From an uncultured Bacteroidia bacterium (GTDB lineage Bacteria; Bacteroidota; Bacteroidia; Bacteroidales; UBA932): DNA of 64,000 bases. This document shows positions 28,382-35,769 of this stretch, one piece after another. Each line of letters opens with the position of its first letter. Position 1 is the first letter of the stretch. Under the pieces are notes generated by a model. It ran no database searches and was not told the origin of the DNA. It was given only the letters and a program-made list of their open reading frames with translations. A program made the translations under genes and the position numbers. The stretch lies in assembly GCA_902792815.1 (NCBI GenBank), contig CADBAY010000010.1:16261-80260 (forward strand), read 5' to 3'.

Positions 28382-29641
28382 TTACTGCATCATTACAAGG
28401 GCGGGAGCCTTGCCTTCTTCGAGAAGGGCCTTCATACGGCGCATGGCCGGTGCGCTTCGGGTGAAGAACATATGATAACCCTCGCACAAAGCGTTGAGGC
28501 CGGTCTGTCCCGAGTCGGTGATGTTGAACCTGTGCTTGGGGCATCCGCCGTGGCACAGCTGCCACACTTCGCAGCGCAGGCACTTGCGCGGCAAGGCATT
28601 GCGTTTGTCGATGCCGAACTTAACCGCCATTGGCGAAGACATCATTGCGGCCAGATCGTCTTTGTAGATATTGCCCAGAAGGTACTGGGGATACACGAAA
28701 TGGTCGCAGCAGTACACATCGCCGTTGTGCTCCACCACCGCATTGCCGCCGCAAGTCTGCGCGAAGCTGCAAGTGCCGGGCTGCACTCCACACCAGTTGG
28801 CAAGTGTACAGTCGAAGAAATTAACGAAGGTCCGGCCTACGTCGTGCGCAACCCAGTAGTCGAAGATATCGCAGAGGAACCTGCCGAGGCCCACGGGACT
28901 TACGGACCAGGGAGCGAGCGTGGCGCCCTCCACCGACGGGTCCACTATATGCGGACGGGCGCTCTTGTCGGGCTTCCCGTTACGCTGAGGATACACCACA
29001 TGCTCCACCACCGGAGAGAACTGTATGTAATTGCTTCCCAAGCCCTTAAGGAACTGATATACTTGCAGTCCCCTGCCCTCGGAAGCGCTGTTTACGGTGG
29101 CCATAATGTTGTACTGCGCTCCGGCTTGATAGAGTTTGCGTATGCCTTCCACCACCCTGTTCAAGGTCGGAGCGCCGCCGCGGTCGCGCCTGTAGCGGTC
29201 GTGCACCTCGGCGGGGCCGTCCACCGATACGCCGAGGAGGAAATTCTCGCGGACAAAAAAGTCGGCCCACTCAGGGGTTATGAGGGTGCCGTTGGTCTGA
29301 AGGGTATTGTGGATGCGCTTGCCGGAGGCATAATTCTTTTCGAATTCAACCGCTTTGCGGTAGAAGTCGAGCCCGAGGATGAGAGGCTCTCCCCCGTGCC
29401 AGTTGAAGGTCACGTCCTCGATTTCGCAGGCGGATATGTAGGTTTTTACATACTGCTCCAGGCCGTCTATGCTCATACGAGGCTCGCGCCCGCCGTAGAT
29501 TTCCGACTTGTCGAGATAGTAGCAATATGAGCAGTCCAGATTGCACAGCGAACCGGCTGGCTTAAGCATCAAATTGAACGCTGCAGGGCCTGTCAGGCGC
29601 TCTGCATCTTGAAGGGTAATAGTATCCTTGATCGTTCTCAT
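28382..29641 (-). CDS. Anaerobic sulfatase-maturase-type radical SAM/SPASM enzyme
   Basis: The 419-residue protein binds the radical SAM 4Fe-4S cluster through CNLDCSYCYY (CxxxCxxC). Downstream lie WHGGEPLILG and a C-terminal SPASM region with Cys-rich motifs (CGVQPGTCSFAQTCGG, YCCDHFVYPQ, KCLRCEVWQLCHGGCP). Enzymes of this type oxidise a Ser or Cys of a sulfatase to formylglycine under anaerobic conditions; related members modify peptides. No sulfatase gene is in the window, so the substrate is inferred from family only. ATG at 29641 is used because the upstream TTG would add only four residues. Confidence 0.85.
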   Translation of the reverse strand: MRTIKDTITLQDAERLTGPAAFNLMLKPAGSLCNLDCSYCYYLDKSEIYGGREPRMSIDGLEQYVKTYISACEIEDVTFNWHGGEPLILGLDFYRKAVEFEKNYASGKRIHNTLQTNGTLITPEWADFFVRENFLLGVSVDGPAEVHDRYRRDRGGAPTLNRVVEGIRKLYQAGAQYNIMATVNSASEGRGLQVYQFLKGLGSNYIQFSPVVEHVVYPQRNGKPDKSARPHIVDPSVEGATLAPWSVSPVGLGRFLCDIFDYWVAHDVGRTFVNFFDCTLANWCGVQPGTCSFAQTCGGNAVVEHNGDVYCCDHFVYPQYLLGNIYKDDLAAMMSSPMAVKFGIDKRNALPRKCLRCEVWQLCHGGCPKHRFNITDSGQTGLNALCEGYHMFFTRSAPAMRRMKALLEEGKAPALVMMQ

Positions 29642-29650
29642 ATACAAACA

Positions 29651-29658
29651 CAAAAATA
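29651..29658 (-). promoter_or_regulatory. -7 promoter element (TATTTTTG) of the radical SAM gene
   Basis: The minus strand reads TATTTTTG, 10 nt from the ATG at 29641. Confidence 0.5.
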
Positions 29659-29710
29659 CGACAAAAGCCAGATTTTTTTATAATAAGGTGGATAATTTCG
29701 AAAAACTTAT

Positions 29711-29718
29711 TACCTTTG
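29711..29718 (+). promoter_or_regulatory. -7 promoter element (TACCTTTG) of tRNA-Ser
   Basis: TACCTTTG lies 9 bases before the mature tRNA 5' end. Confidence 0.65.
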
Positions 29719-29727
29719 CCCCCGAAA

Positions 29728-29815
29728 GGAAAGATGCTCGAGTGGCTGAAGAGGCACGTCTGGAAAGCGTGTGACCGCCCAAAGCGGTTCCAGGGTTCGA
29801 ATCCCTGTCTTTCCG
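29728..29815 (+). tRNA. tRNA-Ser (anticodon GGA)
   Basis: The acceptor arm GGAAAGA (29728-29734) pairs with TCTTTCC (29808-29814), with discriminator G at 29815. The anticodon loop reads TCTGGAAAG with anticodon GGA. A long variable arm (class II, ACCGCCC/AAGCGGTT region) and the T arm CAGGGTTCGAATCCCTG fit tRNA-Ser. CCA is not encoded. A promoter element precedes it and a hairpin terminator follows. Confidence 0.97.
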
Positions 29816-29837
29816 CGCAATGGAATGACACCGCAGG

Positions 29838-29866
29838 CGCCGCACGCAAGTGCGGCGTTTGTTTTT
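29838..29866 (+). terminator. Intrinsic terminator after tRNA-Ser
   Basis: CGCCGCAC and GTGCGGCG form a perfect 8-bp stem with a GCAA loop, followed by TTTGTTTTT. Confidence 0.92.
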
Positions 29867-29868
29867 AG

Positions 29869-29906
29869 GGGTCCCCGGTCGCAAGCCAGTTTGTGACCTG
29901 GGACCC
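29869..29906. repeat. Imperfect inverted repeat behind tRNA-Ser
   Basis: The arms GGGTCCCCGGTCGCAAG and TTTGTGACCTGGGACCC pair over 17 positions with one mismatch and two G-T wobbles around a CCAG loop. It begins right after the tRNA terminator and has no T-run. It may be a small structured element or the remains of an attachment or repeat sequence. Confidence 0.6.
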
Positions 29907-29995
29907 TCCGTACACATCACGCCATCCTGCTTCCCTGCCCGACTCTCCCATAGCTAGATGGTTCACAAGGGGCTTGCAGCAAAGAGATAAATGAT

Positions 29996-30003
29996 TATCT
30001 TTG
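29996..30003 (+). promoter_or_regulatory. -7 promoter element (TATCTTTG) of the HExxH lipoprotein
   Basis: TATCTTTG ends 17 nt before the ATG at 30020. Confidence 0.55.
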
Positions 30004-30019
30004 CAAAAACCCTGTTACT

Positions 30020-32260
30020 ATGAGCATTAAGACCACTTTGCACGCACTGGCGGCCATAGCGCTGCTGTGCGGAAGCACCGCCTGCATAAACGACATTAAG
30101 CCTGAGACTGCCGTCAAGGCGGCAGACTGGCAGAATGTCTCCTCTTCCGATGGCATTATCGAGAAGGACGACCTTAGCATAGAATTCCCTTCCGGCACCT
30201 TCCCCGACGGAGAGAGGGTGGCCATATCCACAGTCAAGAAAGGCCTGGTGGGAGGAGAGCGCGAGGTCTCCGATTTCTACCAGATAACTCTGCCTAAGTC
30301 AGGCACTTCCAAGCCTTCCACAATCTACATCAAATGTCCGGAAGCCAGCGCAGACAAGATGGTGGTGGCCCGCACACCCTCGTGGAACAGGCACAAGGGC
30401 AAGAACGAGTATATGACTGCCGCCATCCTTGCCATGTTCAATTCAGACAAGGGATATATGAAGGTCACTCTCCCCGAGGTGGACCCTTGCGAAGAAGAGA
30501 ATCCTTACTTCAGCATCGGCATAATCCAGGGCTATACCGAGGAGGATACAAAAGCGGGAGAGGCGTCCAGATTCGCTTATGTCTCCGACCCCGAAGACAT
30601 GCCGCAGACCAAGGCCGCCTCTTATAACTTCAGGTACACCTGGGCAATGGACACCTTCTCCCACGCGGCCTTTCTGGTCTATTCCCAAAAGTATTCGTAC
30701 ATAAACAATTTCCTCAGCACCAACATACCCGCGGCGCATAAGGTCCTGGAAGACCTCAAATTCCGGCTCCCCTCCAATACTATCATCTACAAGATTGAAG
30801 AATTCCCCAAGGACGACAACGCCTGGGGGTTTATGCAGAGTAGTAAATTCATTACCAGCTGGGGATATATCCGCTTGAATGCCAAGATGTTATACGAATT
30901 TGCCAATTCTGCCGGAACCGATTCTTTCACCACTATGCAGGGGCAGATCCAGCAGACCCTCGTACACGAGACCAGCCACGCCGTCCACGAATTCTCCTAC
31001 GACCCCAGGACCGCCCCGGTCAGGAATGCCCAAGGCCTGTTGGGAGACGAGTGGGCCATGATGTCGGAGGCCATCGGATGCTGGACGGAAAAATTCACCG
31101 GCGACAGGAGGATAAGCGAGAACACCCCCTTCTTCTGCCTGCCCTTCACCAAGGAGTTCTGGCCTCACGAGAAGAGTTGGAGTACTTACCAGAGTCATGG
31201 CTACGGTATGGGATTCTTCATCGACCACCTGGCATCCAAACTTGGAAACAGCGTAGTTGCAAAACTCTACCAAAACCAGCACGACGGTACGGCGAAGAGT
31301 GTACTTGAGGACTTTGACAAAGTTATGGCCGGCACCAAGATGGCAACATTCCTGACAGACGCGACCGAGTACAGAGAGTTCCTTCAGGACATATACACCG
31401 GAAAGAAAGACAACCGCACGGAAATCCAGACTTTGGTGGACACACGTAAATTCGCCGGAAGCTCAATGACGCTGGAAGGCGGCGTATTCCAGCGCGGGGT
31501 TCTCCTGCACAAAATAAGCATCACCAAAGATGCCTTGGAGAAGAATATCGACTACGACCTGTCTATCAACCAGCCAAGCGGCGATTTCATCACTTTTGTT
31601 TACGTCCGCAACGGACCGGCGGATTACTCCATAGTAGGCGTAACTTCCGATGATATGCCCGACGAGATTCCCGTCAAGGACATCCAGAAATTCGGCGGCA
31701 TTCTATATTTTGCAACGTTCGTAAACGCTGTCAACAGCATCGACTTCAATTATGACCTGAACAAGCGGAATGGCGCACACACTAACATAGAGATCGAATT
31801 TACCAAACCAGAAGCCGTTCCAAAAATCAAGTCCATCAGTTTTACCGGCGACTACCACGAAAAGAGCAGTTACACAGGCGAAACCGGCGTATCCTTCTTC
31901 AATGCCGGCTGGTGGGACGGTGTAGGCACGATCAAGACAACTAAATCGGGTAACAACTATAAGGTCTCCGCAACGACTTCAGATGATCTTCAGCATCTGG
32001 AACTCACGATAGAGGCCAAAGGTAAAGCGTTCGGAGACATCCTTGACCTGAAATACTGGGTACTGACAAAAGATGTTGACGAAGTCTTTACCGCCTCCCC
32101 CCTGAAGCGCAAGTCTTATTCGTCCGAGTCAGCACGCTGGGAAGCGACGCCAGCAGACTCGGAGTTCTACCTAAAGAACGAGCAGAAATGGATAGGTATT
32201 ACATACACCTACGTAAAAGACAATTCCGACAAGATAGAAGTAGAGATGACATTTTATTAA
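30020..32260 (+). CDS. Large lipoprotein with zincin-like HExxH motif
   Basis: The 746-residue lipoprotein has lipobox AALLCGSTAC followed by a Bacteroidales-type mature start. The N-terminal part looks beta-rich. A helical region carries TLVHETSHAVHEFSYD with HETSH at residues 316-320. Glu350 in MMSEAIGCWTEKF, 30 residues later, is a candidate third zinc ligand, which fits a gluzincin-type metallopeptidase. The last 250 residues are beta-rich and end in a short aromatic tail. I do not recognise a named family. Protease activity is inferred from the motif alone. It stands between tRNA-Ser and the nuclease lipoprotein, with a terminator behind it. Confidence 0.7.
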   Translation: MSIKTTLHALAAIALLCGSTACINDIKPETAVKAADWQNVSSSDGIIEKDDLSIEFPSGTFPDGERVAISTVKKGLVGGEREVSDFYQITLPKSGTSKPSTIYIKCPEASADKMVVARTPSWNRHKGKNEYMTAAILAMFNSDKGYMKVTLPEVDPCEEENPYFSIGIIQGYTEEDTKAGEASRFAYVSDPEDMPQTKAASYNFRYTWAMDTFSHAAFLVYSQKYSYINNFLSTNIPAAHKVLEDLKFRLPSNTIIYKIEEFPKDDNAWGFMQSSKFITSWGYIRLNAKMLYEFANSAGTDSFTTMQGQIQQTLVHETSHAVHEFSYDPRTAPVRNAQGLLGDEWAMMSEAIGCWTEKFTGDRRISENTPFFCLPFTKEFWPHEKSWSTYQSHGYGMGFFIDHLASKLGNSVVAKLYQNQHDGTAKSVLEDFDKVMAGTKMATFLTDATEYREFLQDIYTGKKDNRTEIQTLVDTRKFAGSSMTLEGGVFQRGVLLHKISITKDALEKNIDYDLSINQPSGDFITFVYVRNGPADYSIVGVTSDDMPDEIPVKDIQKFGGILYFATFVNAVNSIDFNYDLNKRNGAHTNIEIEFTKPEAVPKIKSISFTGDYHEKSSYTGETGVSFFNAGWWDGVGTIKTTKSGNNYKVSATTSDDLQHLELTIEAKGKAFGDILDLKYWVLTKDVDEVFTASPLKRKSYSSESARWEATPADSEFYLKNEQKWIGITYTYVKDNSDKIEVEMTFY

Positions 32261-32266
32261 TCTGAT

Positions 32267-32292
32267 GGGGCCGCCGCTGTGCGGCCCCTTTT
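32267..32292 (+). terminator. Intrinsic terminator after the HExxH lipoprotein
   Basis: GGGGCCGC and GCGGCCCC form a perfect 8-bp stem with loop CGCTGT, followed by TTTT. It lies 6 bases behind the stop codon. Confidence 0.9.
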
Positions 32293-32312
32293 GAATTCTC
32301 CCAATTAATCCC

Positions 32313-32320
32313 TAAATTTG
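32313..32320 (+). promoter_or_regulatory. -7 promoter element (TAAATTTG) of the nuclease lipoprotein
   Basis: TAAATTTG ends 7 nt before the ATG at 32327. Confidence 0.6.
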
Positions 32321-32326
32321 TCCGAT

Positions 32327-34780
32327 ATGAAAATTGGACACATAATCATAGCACTTGCCGCTGCGGCCCTCGCAGCCTCTTGCTCAATAGGCACTATAGA
32401 CGAAAGCCAGGCCCCTCTGGTATATCGCGAATTCACAGCAACCCTCGACCCATCGACACGCACCGGCCTCGACGCCAACCTCAAAGTCCTCTGGGACCAG
32501 AGCGGCGAGAGCATCACCATAGTTGACGAGCAGGGCATAGGCTACAAGCTCAACCAGCAGAGCGTCAGCTCCGACCGCCGCACCGCCACATTCAGCGGAG
32601 CGGTTCCCGCAAGCGGCTGCATCCTGGCCGTTTACCCCTCGCAAGACAACATTGACTACGACGACGGCGCCCTTACCCTTACTCTCCCCCACGAGCAAGC
32701 CCCGGTTGAGGGCAGCTTCGCCTCCGGCGCCAACATCACCATATCGAAAGTCAGCGGCAACAATCTGTCTTTCAAGAACATCTGCGGCATCCTATCGTTC
32801 ACCGTCAATGCCGACAACGTTACTTCCATAAGCCTCAGCGCCGAGGAGCAGAGTGGCGGAGCCCTCACGGGAGCAGCCGTCGTGGGCTTCGAGGGCGAGA
32901 ATCCGTATGCCCTTTCAGATTCGCAGAGCGGCAAGAAGCACGTGGAGCTCAAAGGCACCGTCGCTCGTGGAAAGCGCTACATGGCCATAGTCTATCCCGG
33001 CACTTACGGCAATCTTAAGCTTATCTTTACCGACAGCAAAGGCCGCACTGCATCTTTCGACCGCAGCACCCCCATCACCGTGCAGCGCAGCAAGATTGTA
33101 AACATTTCTCCCATAACCATCAACGAGAGTGACTGGAAAAGCGACACAAGCAGCGACGGAACATTTAAACTTGTAACAAGTGCATCTTCGCTTCAGGAAG
33201 GCGATGAAGTGCTTATAGTGTACAATAGTGGAAGCAAAGCTCTCGGAGCAATCAGCAGTAACGGCAATTACCGGACAGAAGCAAACGTAACCATATCCGA
33301 CAATACTATTGCCGACCCCTCCACTGCCGTTATCTTAACTCTTGAAGCCGGCAGCAGCGGTTCCACCTGGTCTTTCAAGGACGGAAGTAACTACCTTTCA
33401 AGCTCATCGTCCGGTAATAATCTCCAGAACTCAACATCCAAGAATGCCTATTCTAGCTGGAGCGTGAGTATTAATTCATCCAATGATGCTGATATTAAAG
33501 CACAAGCGGGAGCCAGTTCCTACATCAGATACAATATCAGCGCCACCCGTTTCAGTTGTTATAATAGCAATACCAATCAACAAGCTGTATCCATCTATCG
33601 CCGTGATGGGGCTTCCAGCGGTCCTGTCCTGCCCACCGTCACCACTCTGGCAGCCGACAATATAAGCATGGCCGACGCCACCCTCTACGCATCATTCAAG
33701 GGCATCCCCACCACCCCGGCTCCCGTGGCAGCATTCTTCCGCTACGGCACTTCGAGCAGCAACCTCAATCAAGAAGTTTACGATAACGAGACCCTGCTCA
33801 ACAGCAATTCCGGCAATTTCAGCGCCGCGCTCGTCGGCCTCTCCGAAGCTACCACCTACTACTACCAGGCCGTCATTACCCTTGGCAACGGTAACGATGT
33901 GGAGGGCAGCGTTTTGAGCTTTACCACCCGCTCGGCACAGCAGGCAAGCAGCAACGGTTACCTCGACTGCTACGAGGTCCCGGCAGTAGCTACTACCGGC
34001 GTACTTACCGCCGGCAACGAAACCAGCGGACGTGGATACAAGTGGTACAGGTTCTATACCACCAACTCCAACCGCAGGGTTGTAACGCACACCTTCAACG
34101 ATGGTGGCCGCCAGTTCAGGAATTACACGGTAATGGTCGACAAAGACCGCAAGGCTCCCATATGGGACGCTTTCATCATGCACAAAACCGTGTTCTTCGA
34201 CTCCAATCTGGGGCGTGGCAGCTGGACCACCGATCCGTCCATCCCTTCCGACTGGCAGAACAGCGAAACCCTGGGTGATTACCATAAGGGGCATCTGGTG
34301 GCATCCAACTACCGCCAGAACTACTCCTCCGCCCGAAACCAGACCTTCTACTATACCAACCAGGCACCTCAATACCAGACAAAGTTCAACGACGGCATCT
34401 GGAATCAGATGGAACAAAGGATCGTGGCGGTAGCGCCAACCGGCAGGGATACCCTGTACGTAGTCGCAGGTGTACTATATGAAGGAAAATTCGTGAGCGG
34501 AAAGTTTGTTGAAGGAGAGCCGGAATATATATCAGGAGTGCCCATCCCCAGCCACTTCTACACCTGCCTTATGAAGTGTTCGTTCGATAACGGCGGCACC
34601 ATCAACGGCGCCTCGGGATGTGCTTACCTGTTCAACAACCAGCCTTACTCCGACGGCAAGTACAACGACCACAAAGTCACCATCGACTCCGTCGAAGAGC
34701 GAGCCGGCCTGGACCTCTTCCACAACGTCCCCGACCTATTCGAGAACACCGCAGAAAGCCAAACCGCCGCAATACTCTAG
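32327..34780 (+). CDS. Fimbrillin-like lipoprotein with C-terminal DNA/RNA non-specific endonuclease domain
   Basis: The 817-residue lipoprotein has lipobox AALAASC. Residues 25-265 resemble fimbrillin-like N-terminal modules (TATLDPSTRTGLD, VLWDQSGESITIVD). A middle Ser-rich beta region and a fibronectin-III-like segment (about 430-530, ATTYYYQAVI) follow. Residues about 560-815 form an NUC1-type nuclease of the beta-beta-alpha-metal group. The DRGH-like motif reads DYHKGH with His656 as general base, followed by FYYTNQAPQYQTKFNDGIWNQME holding the metal-binding Asn and Glu. I infer a surface-attached nuclease for nucleotide scavenging or competition. ATG at 32327 is preferred to a TTG lying inside the promoter. 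Confidence 0.85.
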   Translation: MKIGHIIIALAAAALAASCSIGTIDESQAPLVYREFTATLDPSTRTGLDANLKVLWDQSGESITIVDEQGIGYKLNQQSVSSDRRTATFSGAVPASGCILAVYPSQDNIDYDDGALTLTLPHEQAPVEGSFASGANITISKVSGNNLSFKNICGILSFTVNADNVTSISLSAEEQSGGALTGAAVVGFEGENPYALSDSQSGKKHVELKGTVARGKRYMAIVYPGTYGNLKLIFTDSKGRTASFDRSTPITVQRSKIVNISPITINESDWKSDTSSDGTFKLVTSASSLQEGDEVLIVYNSGSKALGAISSNGNYRTEANVTISDNTIADPSTAVILTLEAGSSGSTWSFKDGSNYLSSSSSGNNLQNSTSKNAYSSWSVSINSSNDADIKAQAGASSYIRYNISATRFSCYNSNTNQQAVSIYRRDGASSGPVLPTVTTLAADNISMADATLYASFKGIPTTPAPVAAFFRYGTSSSNLNQEVYDNETLLNSNSGNFSAALVGLSEATTYYYQAVITLGNGNDVEGSVLSFTTRSAQQASSNGYLDCYEVPAVATTGVLTAGNETSGRGYKWYRFYTTNSNRRVVTHTFNDGGRQFRNYTVMVDKDRKAPIWDAFIMHKTVFFDSNLGRGSWTTDPSIPSDWQNSETLGDYHKGHLVASNYRQNYSSARNQTFYYTNQAPQYQTKFNDGIWNQMEQRIVAVAPTGRDTLYVVAGVLYEGKFVSGKFVEGEPEYISGVPIPSHFYTCLMKCSFDNGGTINGASGCAYLFNNQPYSDGKYNDHKVTIDSVEERAGLDLFHNVPDLFENTAESQTAAIL

Positions 34781-34837
34781 CTCCTCCTCCCTACTGCCGG
34801 GTCACGGTCGTCCCGCTGCACGTGGACTTGCATCCGT

Positions 34838-34874
34838 CGGGCCCTCCCCCTGCCCGTGTCCGAGGGTGGACACG
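34838..34874 (+). repeat. Dispersed GC-rich core element, intergenic copy A
   Basis: CGGGCCCTCCCC (34838-34849) is followed 14 bases later by GGGTGGACACG (34864-34874). The same two blocks at the same spacing occur inside aroB and aroE. The match is weaker than that of the other copies. Confidence 0.55.
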
Positions 34875-34927
34875 CCCGCCCGCCGCCGCACCCCGCCGTC
34901 TCACGGCCCTGGCCGGCTCACGCCCTT

Positions 34928-35080
34928 CCCGTGTGCAAATCAGCCCTTCCTGCTCACGGCACAGGCCCGTCACCCCCTCCCGTGTGCAAATCAGCCCTCC
35001 CTGCCCCCGGGACAATCCCGCTGCGGCCTCCCGTGTGCAAATCAACCCTCCTTGCCCCCGGCACAGTCCCGCCACCGACG
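34928..35080. repeat. Three tandem 51-bp repeats
   Basis: CCCGTGTGCAAATCA starts at 34928, 34979 and 35030, exactly 51 bases apart. Each unit continues with a CCCTTCCTGC- or CCCTCCCTGC-like stretch. The period equals 17 codons, so both strands give 17-residue repeat translations, but no plausible start precedes them. The units differ at several sites, so this is an old or exchanging array. Confidence 0.9.
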
Positions 35081-35110
35081 GACACCAGCGAACGGGGCGG
35101 TTAAGACCGG

Positions 35111-35212
35111 TCGGAAAGCTGCTGGCGGGCCCAGAAAAGACGATAATTGTCCCGGGGAGCCTCGGAAGGCTGCTGGCGGGCCCAGAAAAGACGAAAACTG
35201 TCCCGGGGCCAG
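35111..35212. repeat. Two tandem 51-bp repeats of a second family
   Basis: The two units start at 35111 and 35162, again 51 bases apart. They share GCTGCTGGCGGGCCCAGAAA and then AGACGAxAAxTGTCCCGGGG. They are not obviously homologous to the first 51-bp family, although both contain a TGTCCCGGGG-like string (in opposite orientation). Confidence 0.88.
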
Positions 35213-35418
35213 CGGGATGCTGCAGCGAGCGGGCCTGCAGAGCAAAGTTAAAGCGCTGACTAATAGGAACTTAATTGATTCAGGGGGCCCGGTTTTCTGG
35301 CACCCTGAATTGCTTAAAGCCCTGCCTATCACCAACTTGGTTTTGCGCCCCCGCCCCCGGACACACACGGAAAGAAAGGTCAAAAGGGCGCTGCGTCAGG
35401 AGGTGGCGGTGCTGTTTT

Positions 35419-35457
35419 GGAGCCGTAAGCACCCTCGCTTGTAGAGGGAGGGGCCCG
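35419..35457 (-). repeat. Dispersed GC-rich core element, intergenic copy B
   Basis: On the minus strand CGGGCCCCTCCC (35446-35457) is followed 11 bases later by GGGTGCTTACGG (35423-35434). The first block is identical to those inside aroB and aroE, and the second differs from the aroB copy at two of twelve bases. Confidence 0.75.
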
Positions 35458-35488
35458 ACGCGCAGCGGTGGGAGGGCGAGGGCCGAAC

Positions 35489-35525
35489 GGCCCGAGGGCG
35501 GAAAGGCAGCCCGCCACCGACTGAC
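35489..35525. repeat. Dispersed repeat shared with the dnaK downstream region
   Basis: This stretch matches 2009-2045 at about 33 of 37 positions. The continuation CCGACTGACACCAGCG also recurs near 35075-35091, so part of the segment exists three times in the window. Confidence 0.7.
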
Positions 35526-35527
35526 AC

Positions 35528-35724
35528 CAGCGGACGGGATGGGGCGGCTAAGACCGGACGGGAGAACCACCAGCGGACAGGGCGGCGAAGTCAGGAAGGG
35601 AGATCCGCCATCGGAAGGGGCTGCTAGGACCGGACGGGAGAGCCGCCAGCGAACGGGACGGCGAAGTCATGATGGGAGAGCCCCCCAGCGGACTGGGTGC
35701 GAGAGCAAAAGACGTGACGGGAGC
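35528..35724. repeat. Five degenerate 38-43-bp repeats
   Basis: Units anchored on CAGCGGA or close variants begin at 35528, 35571, 35609, 35647 and 35686. They share GACGGGAGAGCCGCCAGCGG-like sequence followed by GGCGGCGAAG. Spacing is 43, 38, 38 and 39 bases. Not divisible by three, so unlikely to be coding. Confidence 0.75.
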
Positions 35725-35769
35725 GGCGAGAGCCAGACAGCCCAAAGCCTCCCCCGCTACACCCGAAAA

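Larger units (their letters stand above)
34781..35769. other. Gene-free, repeat-packed GC-rich interval
   Basis: About 1 kb between the nuclease lipoprotein and the glycosyltransferase gene holds no convincing gene. Open frames exist on both strands but consist of repeat translations without a start site, signal or known domain. It contains 51-bp tandem repeats (two families), 38-43-bp repeats, and two copies of the GC-rich core also found inside aroB and aroE. An 8-bp inverted repeat ATTCAGGG/CCCTGAAT lies near 35277-35310. A TAACTTTG element on the minus strand (35243-35250) could start a non-coding transcript across the 51-bp repeats. Confidence 0.8.

Noticed and set aside
29816-30019. Duplicated tRNA 3' end as an attachment site
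   Set aside because: No repeat of the tRNA-Ser 3' end was found downstream and no integrase is encoded in the window.
34928-35212. Possible CRISPR array
   Set aside because: Units are contiguous with no unique spacers and vary internally; no cas genes are present.
35042-35383. Minus-strand frame with 17-residue repeats (SSFLGPPAAF)
   Set aside because: The candidate promoter at 35243 lies inside it and no ATG follows that promoter before the repeats.
34618-35444. Plus-strand frames of 213-274 residues with repeats of the type PVCKSALPAPGT
   Set aside because: They begin inside the nuclease gene in another frame and consist of translated 51-bp repeats; no start site or signal supports them.
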